Assembly: GCF_017654505.1 (NCBI RefSeq)
Contig: NC_054537.1
Span: forward strand, 72,852,618 to 72,916,617
Length of the DNA stretch: 64,000 nucleotides
Source: Polyodon spathula
Taxonomy: Eukaryota > Chordata > Actinopteri > Acipenseriformes > Polyodontidae
Direction: 5' to 3'
Shown here piece by piece: positions 23,841 through 36,400 of the stretch (the stretch's first letter is position 1; the number at the start of each line of letters is the position of its first letter). The notes below the pieces were generated by a model. The model saw only the letters and a list, made by a program, of their open reading frames with translations, had not been told where the DNA came from and searched no databases. The position numbers and the translations under genes are program-made.

Positions 23841-24876
23841 CTGCTAGATACTGCTTTTTAGGGAGTGGTTAACATGTAGAAAACAGAAAGTACTGATTAG
23901 AGGAAAAACCTCAGAATGGAGTGTGGTAACCAGTGGTGTACCACAGGGATCAGTATTAGGTCCTCTGCTATTCCTAATCTACATTAATGACTTAGATTCT
24001 GGTATAGCAAGCAAACTTGTTAAATTTGCAGACGACACAAAAGTAGGAGGAGTGGCAAACACTGTTGCAGCAGCAAAGGTCATTCAAAATGATCTAGACA
24101 AGATTCAGAACTGGGCAGACACATGGCAAAATACATTTAATAGAGAAAAGTGTAAGGTACTGCACACAGGAAATAAAAATGTGCATTACAAATATCATAT
24201 GGGAGATACTGAAATTGGAGAAGGAATCTATGAAAAAGACCTAGGAGTTTTTGTTGACTCAGAAATGTCTTCATCTAGACAATGTGGGGAAGCTATAAAA
24301 AAGGCTAACAAGATGCTCGAATTTAAATCAAGGGAAGTAATGTTAAAACTGTACAATGCACTAGTAAGACCTCATCTTGAATATTGTGTGCAGTTCTGGT
24401 CACCTCGCTATAAAAAAGATATTGCTGCTGTAGAAAGAGTGCAAAGAAGAGCGACCAGAATTATTCCGGGCTTAAAAGGCATGTCATATGCAGACAGGCT
24501 AAAAGAATTGAATCTGTTCAGTCTTGAACAAAGAAGACTACGTGGCGACCTAATTCAAGCATTCAGAATTCTAAAAGGTATTGACAGTGTCGACCCAAGG
24601 GACTTTTTCAGCCTGAAAAAAGAAACAAGGACCAGGGGTCACAAATGGAGATTAGACAAAGGGACATTCAGAACAGAAAATAGGAGGCACTTTTTTACAC
24701 AGAGAATTGTGAGGGTCTAGAATCAACTCCCCAGTAATGTTGTTGAAGCTGACACCCTGGGATCCTTCAAGAAGCTGCTTGATGAGATTTTGGGATCAAT
24801 AAGCTACTAACAACCAAACAAGCAAGATGGGCCGAATGGCCTCCTCTTGTTTGTAAACTTTCTTATTTTCTTATGA
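23841..24876 (+). mobile_element. CR1-family LINE, 5'-truncated
   Basis: A 5'-truncated insertion keeps the end of ORF2 and the 3' UTR. The 3' end contains AAGATGGGCCGAATGGCCTC and CTCTTGTTTGTAAAC, then the short TTCTTAT-type terminal repeats typical of CR1/L3 elements. There is no poly-A, as expected for this clade. Confidence 0.88.
23848..24810 (+). pseudogene. CR1 reverse transcriptase C-terminal part
   Basis: The frame is open from 23848. It carries VTSGVPQGSVLGPLLFLIYI, then LVKFADDTKVGG with the catalytic FADD box, WADTWQNTFNREKCKVLH, EKDLGVFVDSEMSSSRQC, LVRPHLEYCVQFWSPRYKKD and VERVQRRATRIIPGL. This is the order seen in CR1 ORF2 from the middle of RT to the C-terminal end. A TAG at 24718-24720 stands where most copies have tryptophan. 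The same frame continues (NQLPSNVVEADTLGSFKKLL) to TAA at 24808-24810. The endonuclease and first RT motifs are missing through 5' truncation. Confidence 0.9.
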
Positions 24877-25719
24877 AATTCTCCCTTTTCAGGTTCTCTG
24901 TTGGTTGACAAGGTGGATGTACCAATGACATTGCTTTTGATTTATTTCTTTTTTTTTTTTTTTAAACCTCTTGTATAAAGAGTTAGAAACTCAGCACATC
25001 TACTTAAACGTCCATTTATCCAATTTCGCGAATGCAGACTATTCAAAAAGTATGACCAGCTGCAACCACTTTGTGCAGTCAAAAGGACTGCAACACTATG
25101 CATCCTTCGTACAGCAAACAGCAAAGCTGCACAGCTTTTATTGCTGTCAGCACCTGACGCATTGCGTTCATCTGCGACAGAAGTACAGTATTAACAGGCT
25201 TTGAGTTTTCCACGATTCTGAAAACAGCATGTTGAAAAGAAAACCTAAGTCAATAAACTTCTGTTCTCCAATGCATTTGTTCCTCTGTCATTACAGAAAA
25301 CAGCTCTCACAATTTTTGATGTATTTTAGCTGTCACCCATTGCTTGCTCACTCAGCACTCATTCTACATTGCTGACCATTTTCAGTGCATGACATACTGC
25401 ATTGCCTTTAAATCAATGCAGCAAGCACCTAATCAAATGAGTTTTACACCTAAATTTCCAAGATTTTTCCCATGACCTCCGTGACAAAATCATAGCCTTA
25501 GCTATGATGCCAGTGCACGCCTTTTAAGCTAGTGTGAGAAGGTCGGTCTGATCGAATATGAAAAGACTAAATCGTCAGTGTAAGGAATATGGAGCAGAAC
25601 GAAAAGCAGGTACAAAAAATACTGAACTGCTGTATTAAGATAGCGTACAGAAAATAATTTATGTAAAGTGTCTTAACATAGAAACTTGTGTTGCACTGAT
25701 AACGAAGTTTAATAATAAG
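24877..25719. other. Intronic stretch, no recognisable gene
   Basis: A T run lies at about 24951-24963. No coding domain or RNA gene is visible. Confidence 0.5.
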
Positions 25720-26133
25720 CAGGGCATCTGATTTTCGGGTGACTAACCCAAATTCAGGTGAATTTTTTTTTTTTTTTTAAAAAGCAAAAAAAATCGGGTA
25801 GAATTATTTAATGAAAATAAATCAGGTGAAAATCGGGTGGATTTTATATATAAAACAAGAATAAATAAATAAATAAATAAAATATATTCAGGTAGATATC
25901 GTGTTTTATTGAGAAAGAAATAAACAAATGGTTAAGCACAAAGTTGTTGTAAACAGTTTAAATCCCCAACGTATGTATATTTCCACACATTGGGGTATGC
26001 AAACTTTTGACAACATCTCTTTCTCTCTTTCACACTGTATATGGAGGCATTTCCCCGTTCCAGTCAAGTTTTATTTTGTAGTGGAGTTGCAAGTATAATT
26101 GCACACAGAACATATGGGTTATATCAGATGCCC
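25720..26133. mobile_element. hAT-type MITE, about 415 bp (putative)
   Basis: The left end CAGGGCATCTGAT (25720-25732) is mirrored by ATCAGATGCCC at the right (26123-26133). TAATAAG flanks the left end (25713-25719) and follows the right end (26134-26140), with one or two terminal bases apparently lost on the right. Length, termini and a 7-8 bp duplication fit a non-autonomous hAT. The interior has several GAAAATCGGGTG-like copies and no coding capacity. Confidence 0.6.
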
Positions 26134-26285
26134 TAATAAGGGTCTTGACAACAAAAGGGTCGACAATTCAACAACAAAACAATAGGGAATTGAAAAGATT
26201 ATCCAATCAAACGGATAAAGGTTTGCTTGTGAACTGTGCAGCCTCCAGACTTTGCTGGTATAGTACGAAGTCTTAGTTTTGAGTC

Positions 26286-28360
26286 ATGTCAGAAGTATCA
26301 GATTTCTCTAGTTTGTCTACTGCATCTAGCACTAATGTAGAGTCTGCATCTAAGGCAAATATAGACTCCACTAGTGTTGGAAATCAAGAATTTCTTGAAG
26401 ATAATTTAATAATTGAGCAGCAGCTTTCCGATTTAGACAATGTACATACACAGCCAACAAACAAGCAAGGCATTTTAAAGAGTTTGTGGCTTCAAGAATG
26501 TCCCTGGTTATGTTACAATAATGAAAAACAGAAAACGTATTGAGAGTTTTGCACCAAAGCAGGGCCAGCTCTTGCAGGGAAAACGTATTTCAGGAACTGA
26601 CCATTTTAGGAAAGACGCTGTGAAAAAGTAGTGAAAGCAGAAAGCATACAAATGCGAGGGACTGCATCATTGCAAAGTGCAATCCAACCCAGACTCTGGC
26701 AATAGCCAGAGAAATGGTTCATGCTACTGAAATGAATGCAGAGTTTTTATTTTTTTAGTTTTATATGCAATTCAATGCAGCTTATACGTGATTGCTGCAG
26801 AAGAACTGCCATTCACTAAATTTCACTCTCAGATTGTGCTAATGAGGAAGAATAGTTGGGAAGTATCTAAAACATGACAATGATACAGCATGTGCAGAGG
26901 TCACTACAGTCACTGCAGATGAAATAAGAGGCACTTATAGAAAAGTTTCACAGTGCAAATCACATTTTCATTCTGACCGACTATGGAACAGATGTAGCTG
27001 GGAGAGAGAATGTAATGGTGTACTGTAGGTATGCTTCTGCAGGTGTGGTAGTGAATTGTCTGGTAGGCTTAGCTGAACTAGTTCACAGTCACAAGTACTC
27101 TTAAACACAACTAAGAATTTGTTTGGAAATGTTGACAATGAATGTTCCGACTGGTGGCGAGACAAACCAAGTGCATTTGGAGATGATGGTGCCAGTGTCA
27201 ATATGGGCGCTACATTTCACTGCTTGCCCCACAGGCTTGAATTAGCAATGTTAAGTACTCAAAGATCAGTTTCAATGATTGAGAAACTATATGACCTTCT
27301 ACAGTTGGTGTGGAAAACATCATTTCAGTCCAAAAAGCAAAGTGTGAGTGGAAAGCAATTACTGCAGAGTTAGGCTGTACAATTAGGACATCTTCGGTTG
27401 TAAAGACACAGCGCCGGCTGCAATCAAATGATGATAATCTTGCTACCAGACAGGGACAATATACCGCTGCACATCAAACAGTGTAAAAACAGACATTATA
27501 GGGAGAGCAAAGCATGTTGTACAGGAAATGGAAAAACTTGCTTTTGTAGGGTTTTGTCATTTTTTACATGTTCTCTTCTCAGGTGTCAAAGGTTAGTCTT
27601 ACACTCCAAAAGAATAGTTTAATTCTTACCCAAGCTGTTGGAGCAATTGAGAATTGTGTCTTGACAATTACAAATACGAGGGGAAAGCCATTAAAAAATG
27701 GCAAACTAGATCATTTTTGGCAGCAAGATCCAGCCAGATCCACAGCAGCAGGGGCAGAGCCACCAGCAGTAGACTTACCAGCATTACCTTTCAAGATATT
27801 AAACTTAAGTGCCTCCAGAAGCATGACATTTTTAAAAAATGACTTTGACACATATTGAAAAAACTGCTGAAATCACAGTTCAGGGGTTTGAGTACAGGTT
27901 TGACAACATGATTAAGTTTTCCCCACTGAGGAGTTTTTCAATTTTCTGCCCATGGCCTGATAATCGTGTGGACTTTGGTGATGAACACAGTCTTATTGAA
28001 TTGGTATAGTGGCCTTTTAGCAAGGAATTGATGCAACATTGATGCAGTTCACCCAGAATGGAGAATGTTTCAAACACTAGTCAAAAGATCAGTTTAAGGG
28101 TAAATCCTACATTGGTTTATGGGAGGTCATGCTAACAAAAAGAACCATTTTGCACAGAATTTTGAAGTCGTCTACATTTAATGGAAATCATGCTTGTGCT
28201 GCCAATATCAGCTGCCCACTGTAAACAAGGATTTTCTGCACAAAACAGAATTAAATCCAAGCTAAGCAACTCACAATGTGGGTACTGTTGAAGATCTTGT
28301 GAGAATCAGTGCAGAGGGCCCTTCTCTAGCTGTTTGACCCAGAGCCTTGTGGTAAGCACT
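26286..28360 (+). pseudogene. ZNF862-like hAT transposase pseudogene
   Basis: The opening frame (26286-26543) is Ser/Thr-rich and ends in a TTF-type zinc-finger start (KSLWLQECPWLCYNNEKQK); the frame then shifts. Further pieces are FGDDGASVNMG and CLPHRLELAML (27119-27373), matching the catalytic region of ZNF862-like proteins; QVSKVSLTLQKNSLIL (27568 on); and a C-terminal dimerisation region decayed from the usual SVERGFSxxNRIKxKLR, visible near 28190-28320 as FSAQNRIKSKLSNSQ and RISAEGPS. Many stops and frame changes break it. I see no introns, so it looks like a transposon relic, not a host gene. Confidence 0.68.
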
Positions 28361-28405
28361 GGCTTTCCTCAGGTAAACGGAAACGAAGACCAAATAACAC
28401 ATCCT

Positions 28406-28862
28406 GGTGCATAAGGACCTTTTTATATTATTGTGTTACATGTTCCCATGTGTTGCTACAACTGTTTACATAAGGCATGTGTATTGTTTTAATTTTTATT
28501 TATTTATTTTTTTTACATTTGACCACTTTTTTAAAACTTAAATTGCATTTCCTACCTCAAGATGGCTTCCCATGTGCCCGCATGGATCTCTCAGAACTAC
28601 ATTTCCCATTATCCTCCTGCTCACTGGTAAATCCATCTGTTACGTATGTGAGCAGGAGGATGATGGAAATGTAGTTCTGAGAGGTCCATGTAGGCACGTG
28701 GGAAGCCATCTTGAGGCAGGGAATGCAATTTAAAAGTTTTAAAAAAGTGGTCAAAATGTAAAAAAAAAATAAAATTAAATTAAAAAACACACACATTATG
28801 TAAACAGTTGTAGCAACACATGGGAACATGCAACACAATAATATAAAATGTCCTTATGTACC
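28406..28862. repeat. 457-bp near-perfect palindrome (fold-back MITE)
   Basis: Two arms of about 215-220 bp face each other around a 23-base centre (28625-28647). The left arm near the centre reads AGAACTACATTTCCCATTAT then CCTCCTGCTCAC. The right arm reads GTGAGCAGGAGGATGATGG then AAATGTAGTTCT. Outer ends are CATAAGGACCTTTTTATATT on the left and AATATAAAATGTCCTTATG on the right. Only scattered mismatches and small indels separate the arms. No coding capacity is present. It lies directly after the hAT pseudogene but has its own symmetry. Confidence 0.9.
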
Positions 28863-30367
28863 CTTTAAGTTAAGGCCAAGTTCCAATTAGTTCAGAGGGC
28901 TGCGTTAAGGAACAAAAAAAAAGCAGAACTGCAAGAAATTTGAAGTTTAGTTTTAAAAGAACCAAAGTAGCAAAATGACAGCATGTGAAGAACGGTTACA
29001 GCAGCAGCATGGGAGGACAGGTGTAGTGTCAGAACAGCAGATCACATACATGGAGGACATGACAGGCGAGACAGACCAAGTCAGTGTCCAGTAGCACAGA
29101 TGAACGACGAGGCAGCAAACCAGTGAGCAGAAACATTACATGTCTGTTCCATTGTACAAACTTGCTCTTTCCATACACTACCTACTGTGTGCACATGCAT
29201 GTGCAACCATATTATGAATTCATAATAAAATTCAGTCTCAGTGCCAACTTTGCTATCAACCTTTTTAAATCAGGGGCAGGAGGGCAAACTCGATCCTTCT
29301 TGTGCCAGTAAGTGGGAGCACTGATGCCATTCTCAGTAGACTAAAGTGGAAGTTTAGCATAACATAAGTTTAGCATAACTATGACAGCATAAACAGCAGC
29401 TGAGATGAACCCAAGGCAAAGACTGAGAGGCAAAGTGAGCAAAAGGAAGAACGTGAGAGGGAGCACACAAGTGAGCGAGTGACACATTAGGTAGAAATTG
29501 TGCAGAGCAGTTTTCATTAATATGGAAGGGTGAAGTTTCCCTAACTTGACAGACAGCTTCTGCAGTAATGGATTATAAATTCTGGGAAGCTGCCAATTTA
29601 CCTACTAGTGATCTGCAAGTTACATAATTGTTAAACCTCCTTTGAGTTTGCATTTCATCAAGCATGACGGGACCCATGTAATGATACGGTAATTCAATTT
29701 CTCATCTTGATCATAGCTTAACTGCAGACAAAAAGAGCAAAGCCAAACAAACTGTTGCATGTCAAAGAGGCGGTGGGAAAGAAATAAAGTGGACTGCCTA
29801 CACGAGTGTTTGTTTTTGTACCAAAAAAAAAAAAAAAAAAAAAAAACAGCACACAACAAGCCAACATTGACTATCTTCTCATTTCAGGAATGCCTGGAAT
29901 TTCACATTCTGGATTGTGCACTGGTATGGGTTACATGAACAAACAATATCCGTTTCTGCTGTAAAGGAATATGTCTGCAGGATTGTACAACCCAGTTGAC
30001 TTTAATTGTTATGGTCACAATCATTTCAAGAGAAATAGCATGTGCATTGCAGTCAGGTGACATCAGCTTTATTACTGTAGATTAGATTCTGGTAACATCC
30101 AAAAATGTGGCTAAATCTCAAAGCAGTAGTTTCTGTTTCAGATTTTTTTTTGTTTCGTTTTGTTTTTTTGCAGCCATTGTTAGACTTTTTCAGGAACATT
30201 CCAACCTCCTTTGTTACACTTGGTGTAAATTCATACCCACAAACAGATACTCCAACACAGGTAGTTTTTGTTTTTACAGTAATGCATTTAATAGTGAAGG
30301 TTTTTTTTTTTTTTTTTAATCTTTTAAGACTGGTGTTATTGAGCTGTAAGCACTTAACTACTAATGC

Positions 30368-30372
<5 letters not shown>

Positions 30373-30409
<37 letters not shown>
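30373..30409. repeat. Poly-A tract, 36-37 bases
   Basis: A near-uninterrupted A run. It could be the tail of an unrecognised retroposed sequence; no clear retroposon body is seen upstream. Confidence 0.85.
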
Positions 30410-30411
<2 letters not shown>

Positions 30412-33400
30412 TATAAACAATGTACGGTATAAAAATAAATAAATAAAATAAAATAGAAAGTGCTAGCTGATATTGGTTTTAACCCCTTTCCCTCAAACCC
30501 CACTCACCCCAAAAATACTATGGGTGAGTACTGGGACCGAGTATTTGTACTGCAATACTGAACACAATATTGCGATATAGGCCTATATTGGAATTCAGCT
30601 CTGAAGTACGTGTATGTGCACCCGATTTGAAAAACAGAACAGTGCTGGTTTGAAAGCTAATTCAAATTATTTAAAAAACATTGATTTTAGATGTAATTTT
30701 TAAAATATGATTTGAAAAAAAAAAAATCACATTTCATTTATACAAACATGTTTTTCTAAAGTTGCATCCAACTGTGGCCATAAACACAGGTTTAAAGCTG
30801 GTTTATATAAAAATTGGTCAGTGCAGAGACCCGGGGTTTGGAATAAACAACTGACCTTGCTTTTAAGATGCAATATATACTACAAATAAGTGCTACACAT
30901 TTAATACTGGCCAGTAATCTTGTTAAACTATTTTTGTCTCTGCTTTGCTTGTTTTTACCTCACAGCTTGCAGTACCAGAACCGTTGTTTTTTCTTTTTTA
31001 TCTGAGTAATAATAAATAAATAAATAAATAACGATATTCAAAATAAGTGTAAATGTAAAAACCATAAAAATTGTGCAGATACAGTTCTTAAATTGGTGAC
31101 GAAGAAAAAAAAGAAATAACTGAGCGTTTGTGTCATTCACAATTTTATTGGATGCGGAGCCCAAAAAAAAAAATAAATAAATAAAAAAAAAAAAAAAAAA
31201 AAACGACTTGACGACAACATGACATACTATACAGGGCATCGTGGCGATTGTAGTTCTGCTCTGGAGATGACCTCATAAAAATCTAAAGGAACAGAAAAAA
31301 AAACATGCATGATAAAAAAAAATAAATAAATAACCAAACCAGAGACAAAATTTACCCGCTAGATGCTTTAAAAACAAGTCAAATTTGGCTGGAAAATCTC
31401 AAAATCTGGCAGCACACTGATCAGGGGGAGTAGCCTAAAAGTTGCATGCGAGACTATTTATTTACCTTTTAAATGTTACCTCAAGTTCAATGCACAAATA
31501 AAAAGTGAATTCGTATAATTTGTTGATGCAGGACTACACCACTGTATGCAAGGTTGGTGGTACCGCCAGCATATTTTACTGCAGCCTTGCATAAAGAACA
31601 TTCCCTAATGTTTAACGCACTACAGCCATCCTTTTTAGATTTTTTTTTTTTTATTAGAGGATTCAACATGTGACTGTGCTTTGCAGAATTTAAGCAACTC
31701 AAATCTGTGTGCTTCTGCCATATTTTCTTGTGTTAGCACTGCTCGCATTACGCAGTTGTCACAGGAAGTCCAGAACCTAAATCCACACCAATGAGGTTAC
31801 TTGTCCTCCATAACTGAAACAGAAAAGCTGGGCCATTCAGAACTCAAACTGCTCCAAGAGTGGAGTATGAAAGTCTCCAGAGAAAATTGACCTGGCATTC
31901 GTTCTAATGCAGGACTCACACTGGGGCACCAAGCTGGAGACATGTAAACTACTACTGTCTGCATATAGAGGAAGCAGGCTGGCGGAAGTCAGTGCTAAAC
32001 ATCCGTTATTTATAGTGCTTTCATTGATCTCACTTCAGTTCCAAGTGAGTTGTAAGAGAGAGAGAGACTTTCTTTTTTTTATATTATATAAAAAACACAC
32101 CATGGTCACACGGTCGGCTGCTGAAGTGAAACCATTAGTCCGTTCCCATAGTCGCGGTTTCTCTTCCTGCAGTAATCAAATCTATTCATACAGGAAGCCT
32201 CATTGTTCTCACACTCAGGGGCAGTAACTTCAGCAGTAACTACCCTGCTGTATCAAACAGTAGTTTACTTTATCACAATTGCAGATATTCTTCAAATGTG
32301 GACGGAAAGAAAGGTTTAATAAATCCCCACTGAAGGCAGACCGTTGAACGTTAGTTACGTTTGCTGTACCCCTCGGACATCCCGATAAGACTCAAACTAT
32401 TTCTTTGGAACACCTCATTAAAAGCCCATTATACTGTACTATCAACCAAACAAGAGCAAAGAAATACAATTCTAAAACCTTTGAGTAATTTGAGGGTTTT
32501 CCAAACTGTGGTCGAAAACCACTTCATAAAATGTTCGGTAGGCCTATATTAGGCTTGTTGCCAGCTAAGTATATGGAAACCTGAAATGAACAGCAACAAT
32601 TCCATTTATAGTGTCCTGAAATGTTGACTCCATTGTAAAGACCTTACACCTGATCTACTGTAGCCAGTTGGCTATACAATGCTGGACACACCACTCAAGC
32701 AAGAACATGTAGGTAGCTCTACTACAAAATAAATGAAGATGGTCTTCGTTGAGAAAAGTTGCTGAAATTTTAGTTTGAAATAAAAGAAAGCCCTTTTCAA
32801 ATCTTCATCCACAGTAGGTTGACAGAGACATACCTTAAGAATTTAGACCCCCCTCCCCACCAAACCCTCACCCCCCCTCTTACTTAGGACCCTCAGTGAC
32901 AGAGTAACTGAACTGTCATTCTATCAACAGAAAACCAAGACCAATACAAGCTAAATACAAATAATCTTTTCCTTATTTCACTAAATGATGAGCGGAGCCA
33001 GTACAAAAAGCACTGTCCGAATGGCTTCCTAAATCCTGAATCTTTCCCGATTGTCACCAGCCACAGACTAATGAAACAGCTTAAATTTGCCTAGGAACTT
33101 CCTACACATAGGTCAAAAAGTCTCTAAATATCCAAGATCAAAAGCAGCAACCCGATCTTACCTAAAGCAGACTGCCTTATTAAGACTTTAAAAAGGCAGT
33201 CTGAGTAGTAACCAAAAATTCTGTATTTCTAATGAAACCAGACCATCACTTTTATTACCTCACGAGTCACAATTGCCACAGGGAATAAACAGTGAGGAGG
33301 TGGAAAGGAAAGAGGGAAAATAACCCAACGTCCCATGTGACCCCACTCCCCCACGGCAAAACAAAACCGCTCAGAGGAGACGAGTCACAAGATAGGAGGC

Positions 33401-36400
33401 AGCCAGTCAGAAAAGGGAAGGGGTGATTGTGGTTTTGCAAGCGTCTTCTCCACTTTCCAGCACACACACAGGGTGCTGCTTTTGCATTATCACACAACTG
33501 GCACTGGAGCATGCCAGCCAAGCAGCTGCCCTAGCAATTCAACAGCGCACCCACCTGCAGTCACTACCTTTTTTAAAAAGGTCATCACAGCAACAAGGCC
33601 TTAGGTAGTCATTACAGATTGTTTTTTTTTTTGTGTCTTCTTTACACAATATGCAAAGTGAAAATTCCTTCATGCAAAGTAAGGGCTGAATACAGTACAA
33701 AAATTACTTGATTCACATCAGCAATACTGTCAGCAGTACTGCAGCCTTTTGGGTAACAGGGCTACAACATCTAATCAACATGTGTAAGAGGTGTACTTTC
33801 CCTTGGACTTTCCTTACTGTCAGGAGATGACAGTACAACCCACCCTCCTGTTTTTAAGCACGGCTCTTAAGTTTTCCAAAACCTGTGGTTCTTGAATACT
33901 GATTTACCTGCAGTCTCTGAGAATGGAGTGCACTTTCTGCCCATATATAAAAATCCTGAAAAACAGTTTCCTAATAAATTTAGCATTACTTAACATTTAA
34001 TAATACTACATTTATAAATCCAAGTGTAAAAAAAAAAGAAGTCAGATATAGCCTTGTTTTAAAATGTCTGAAAATCGGTACTTGCTCAGTTCCCATCCAC
34101 ACAATGTAGACTCAAACGAAGACAGCGAGTCATCTCAATTGAAACCGGCTCCCTGGATTTTACAAAGCCAAGGACTGGTCGATTGAGCTCCTGCGAGTAC
34201 AAGTTCCTATCAAATCAGCAGCACTGACTGCTCCATTACATACAGAGACTGCAGCGTGCGTCTCCGGGCCAGAGCTCCCAGAAGAATTCCCCTGGTTTTG
34301 ATGCTGCAGTTATGTTTTGTGCAAATCCTCGTGCCCATGGGCTCTTGGAATGTATATCAAAGCACAAAAGCCTGGTATTCATTCTATGATGACACCCACC
34401 ATTACTAACATGATACAGTTTAAAGCCTAATATCCCACTAACTGGATGCATGACGACCAATACAGTTACCAAGCATAGTTTGTTTTATTACCTGTAGCCC
34501 AAAATGCTTAGTTTAGCAGGGTCAATTTATTGTCAATATTCCTACAGCTTCCCTTTGTTGTCATCTTAAAAAAAAAAAAAAGGGGTTTTCAACCAAGCTT
34601 TGCTAGATGAGAGTCAAGACAGAACTCATAAAACTAGTGTTATTCCTGCATTGCGTTCTACATGACTCAAACTGGCACGCTTACCATCAGTCCAGTTTCA
34701 GCAGGGCCATTACAATACATGAAAATTTTCCAGAATCCATAGATAACTTGTACAAGTTTAGGTGGCAAAATGCAGCATTTGAAAGTACCTCAAAACAGTG
34801 TACGTTATATACGTTATCTGAATGTCCTTACTAGACAATGCCCTCCGAACAGCAGCAGTGCTGCTAATGAAATAAAGTAGGTCAGTGGGGCAGTATTTTA
34901 CTTCTCTTTTCTACATTAAAAGGTTGCTTTCCAAACTGAACAGATCTTTTTTCTCTTCTGCACTGCCGAATATAAATTTATGCATGAAAAGCCAAAGCTA
35001 CTGTACTGCATCAACTCCTGTGTTCTCTAAAGCAAACCTAGCATTAACTCCTTGAACACCGCAGCCTGCAACACACTCCCAATACCAGTAGGGATTACCA
35101 AATTAATGGCTAATATTGTAGACAGTACTGGCCTCAGATGTGAATTTTATGGGTAGAACACCCGAATACTGCCAGATCTTCGAAGAGTCTCAAATCTATT
35201 TTTATAACAAAGTCAGTTCAAATTTCTGTTAGTGTTTTGTGACAGAAGACAGTCATAAAAGGTTGAATGTTTCAGTACTGTAAGTGCCCACTCGTAGTGA
35301 GTTTTTATTGAACAGATGCTTTCATACTGTGCTACATGTAACGTATAAAAGTTAAATGATGAAACGGTACGACTTCACACAATAAAGATAAGACTGACAA
35401 TGATTGAAATAGGAGTCTTAACCTGGTAACTAAGCCATACTACCTCTGCAGCACCTCAGATTAGCACAAGTGATTTTAGTCTTAAGACTTCATAATTACT
35501 AGTTTAAGTATCATAATTACTTGGCACTTTCTCCCCTAACAAGCCCATTTTACATCTTAAGCAATTCAACTGTCACACACAATGGCCAATTAGCACAAAA
35601 CCCTTTTATAAGAAAGCCTCAGTAACTGGAGTTTCCCTTCCTGTCAATTCCTCCGCTCCATCTTCAGTGCTGGTAAGTGTGATGCATTTGAGCGTCACAC
35701 ACACTGTACCAAATTTCATAATGCCTCACAGAAAGTATTGAGGAGAGACTGATTTTAAAAACAGGGCACATGGGAAAAAAAAATTCAAAAGCAGTTGAGA
35801 GGAAAACTTAAGTCAGGGCTGCAGTGTAAGCAGATAGCGATCACAATGAGGTGTGAATAATCAAAACACCTTACCTGGAATCAATCCATAACTGAATGCA
35901 GGGTTCCCATAAAACTACAACCCGACCATATCCACCACTATCTTTGAATTATCTCATTTACTGGCTCAAAGTGCTATATTTCCCTTCAACAAGTTGCATA
36001 TTATATCAAGGTTAAAGTGGTTGTTTCCCTTTTTAATAAAAGGTCACAGTATTTAACACAGGAGCTCAAGGTAATGTAATAGTCACTGAAACTGGTACAA
36101 CCACAGCATTGTGTGCTGCTGGGCTCAGTACAATTAAAATAAGCCTGTGCTGTATATCATTTTATAAATTATTTGGCTGTACTGTAAAATAAGGTGTGTA
36201 AAAGAGGTCTTATTATAGAAGATGTCTTCTCAAGCAGTTTGGGAGAAACAACTGTGGGGCATTTATATATTGTAAATGTCACAAATACATATTTTATACT
36301 TACGATCTACTTAAAAGTAAGTATTTTTCTGTTTTGTTTCAACCTTTAGAACAGTTGTTTTCTTTGAAGGGGATAACATATTAGAATGTAATGGAATTTT

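Noticed and set aside
26286..26543. A host ZNF862-like gene
   Set aside because: The frame breaks repeatedly downstream, no splice structure is visible, and a second partial copy lies at 56 kb, so a transposon relic is more likely.
28406..28862. Assembly artefact (inverted duplication) as explanation for the palindrome
   Set aside because: The arms differ at scattered positions and by small indels, which fits an aged biological inverted repeat better than a read-fold artefact, although long reads should confirm it.
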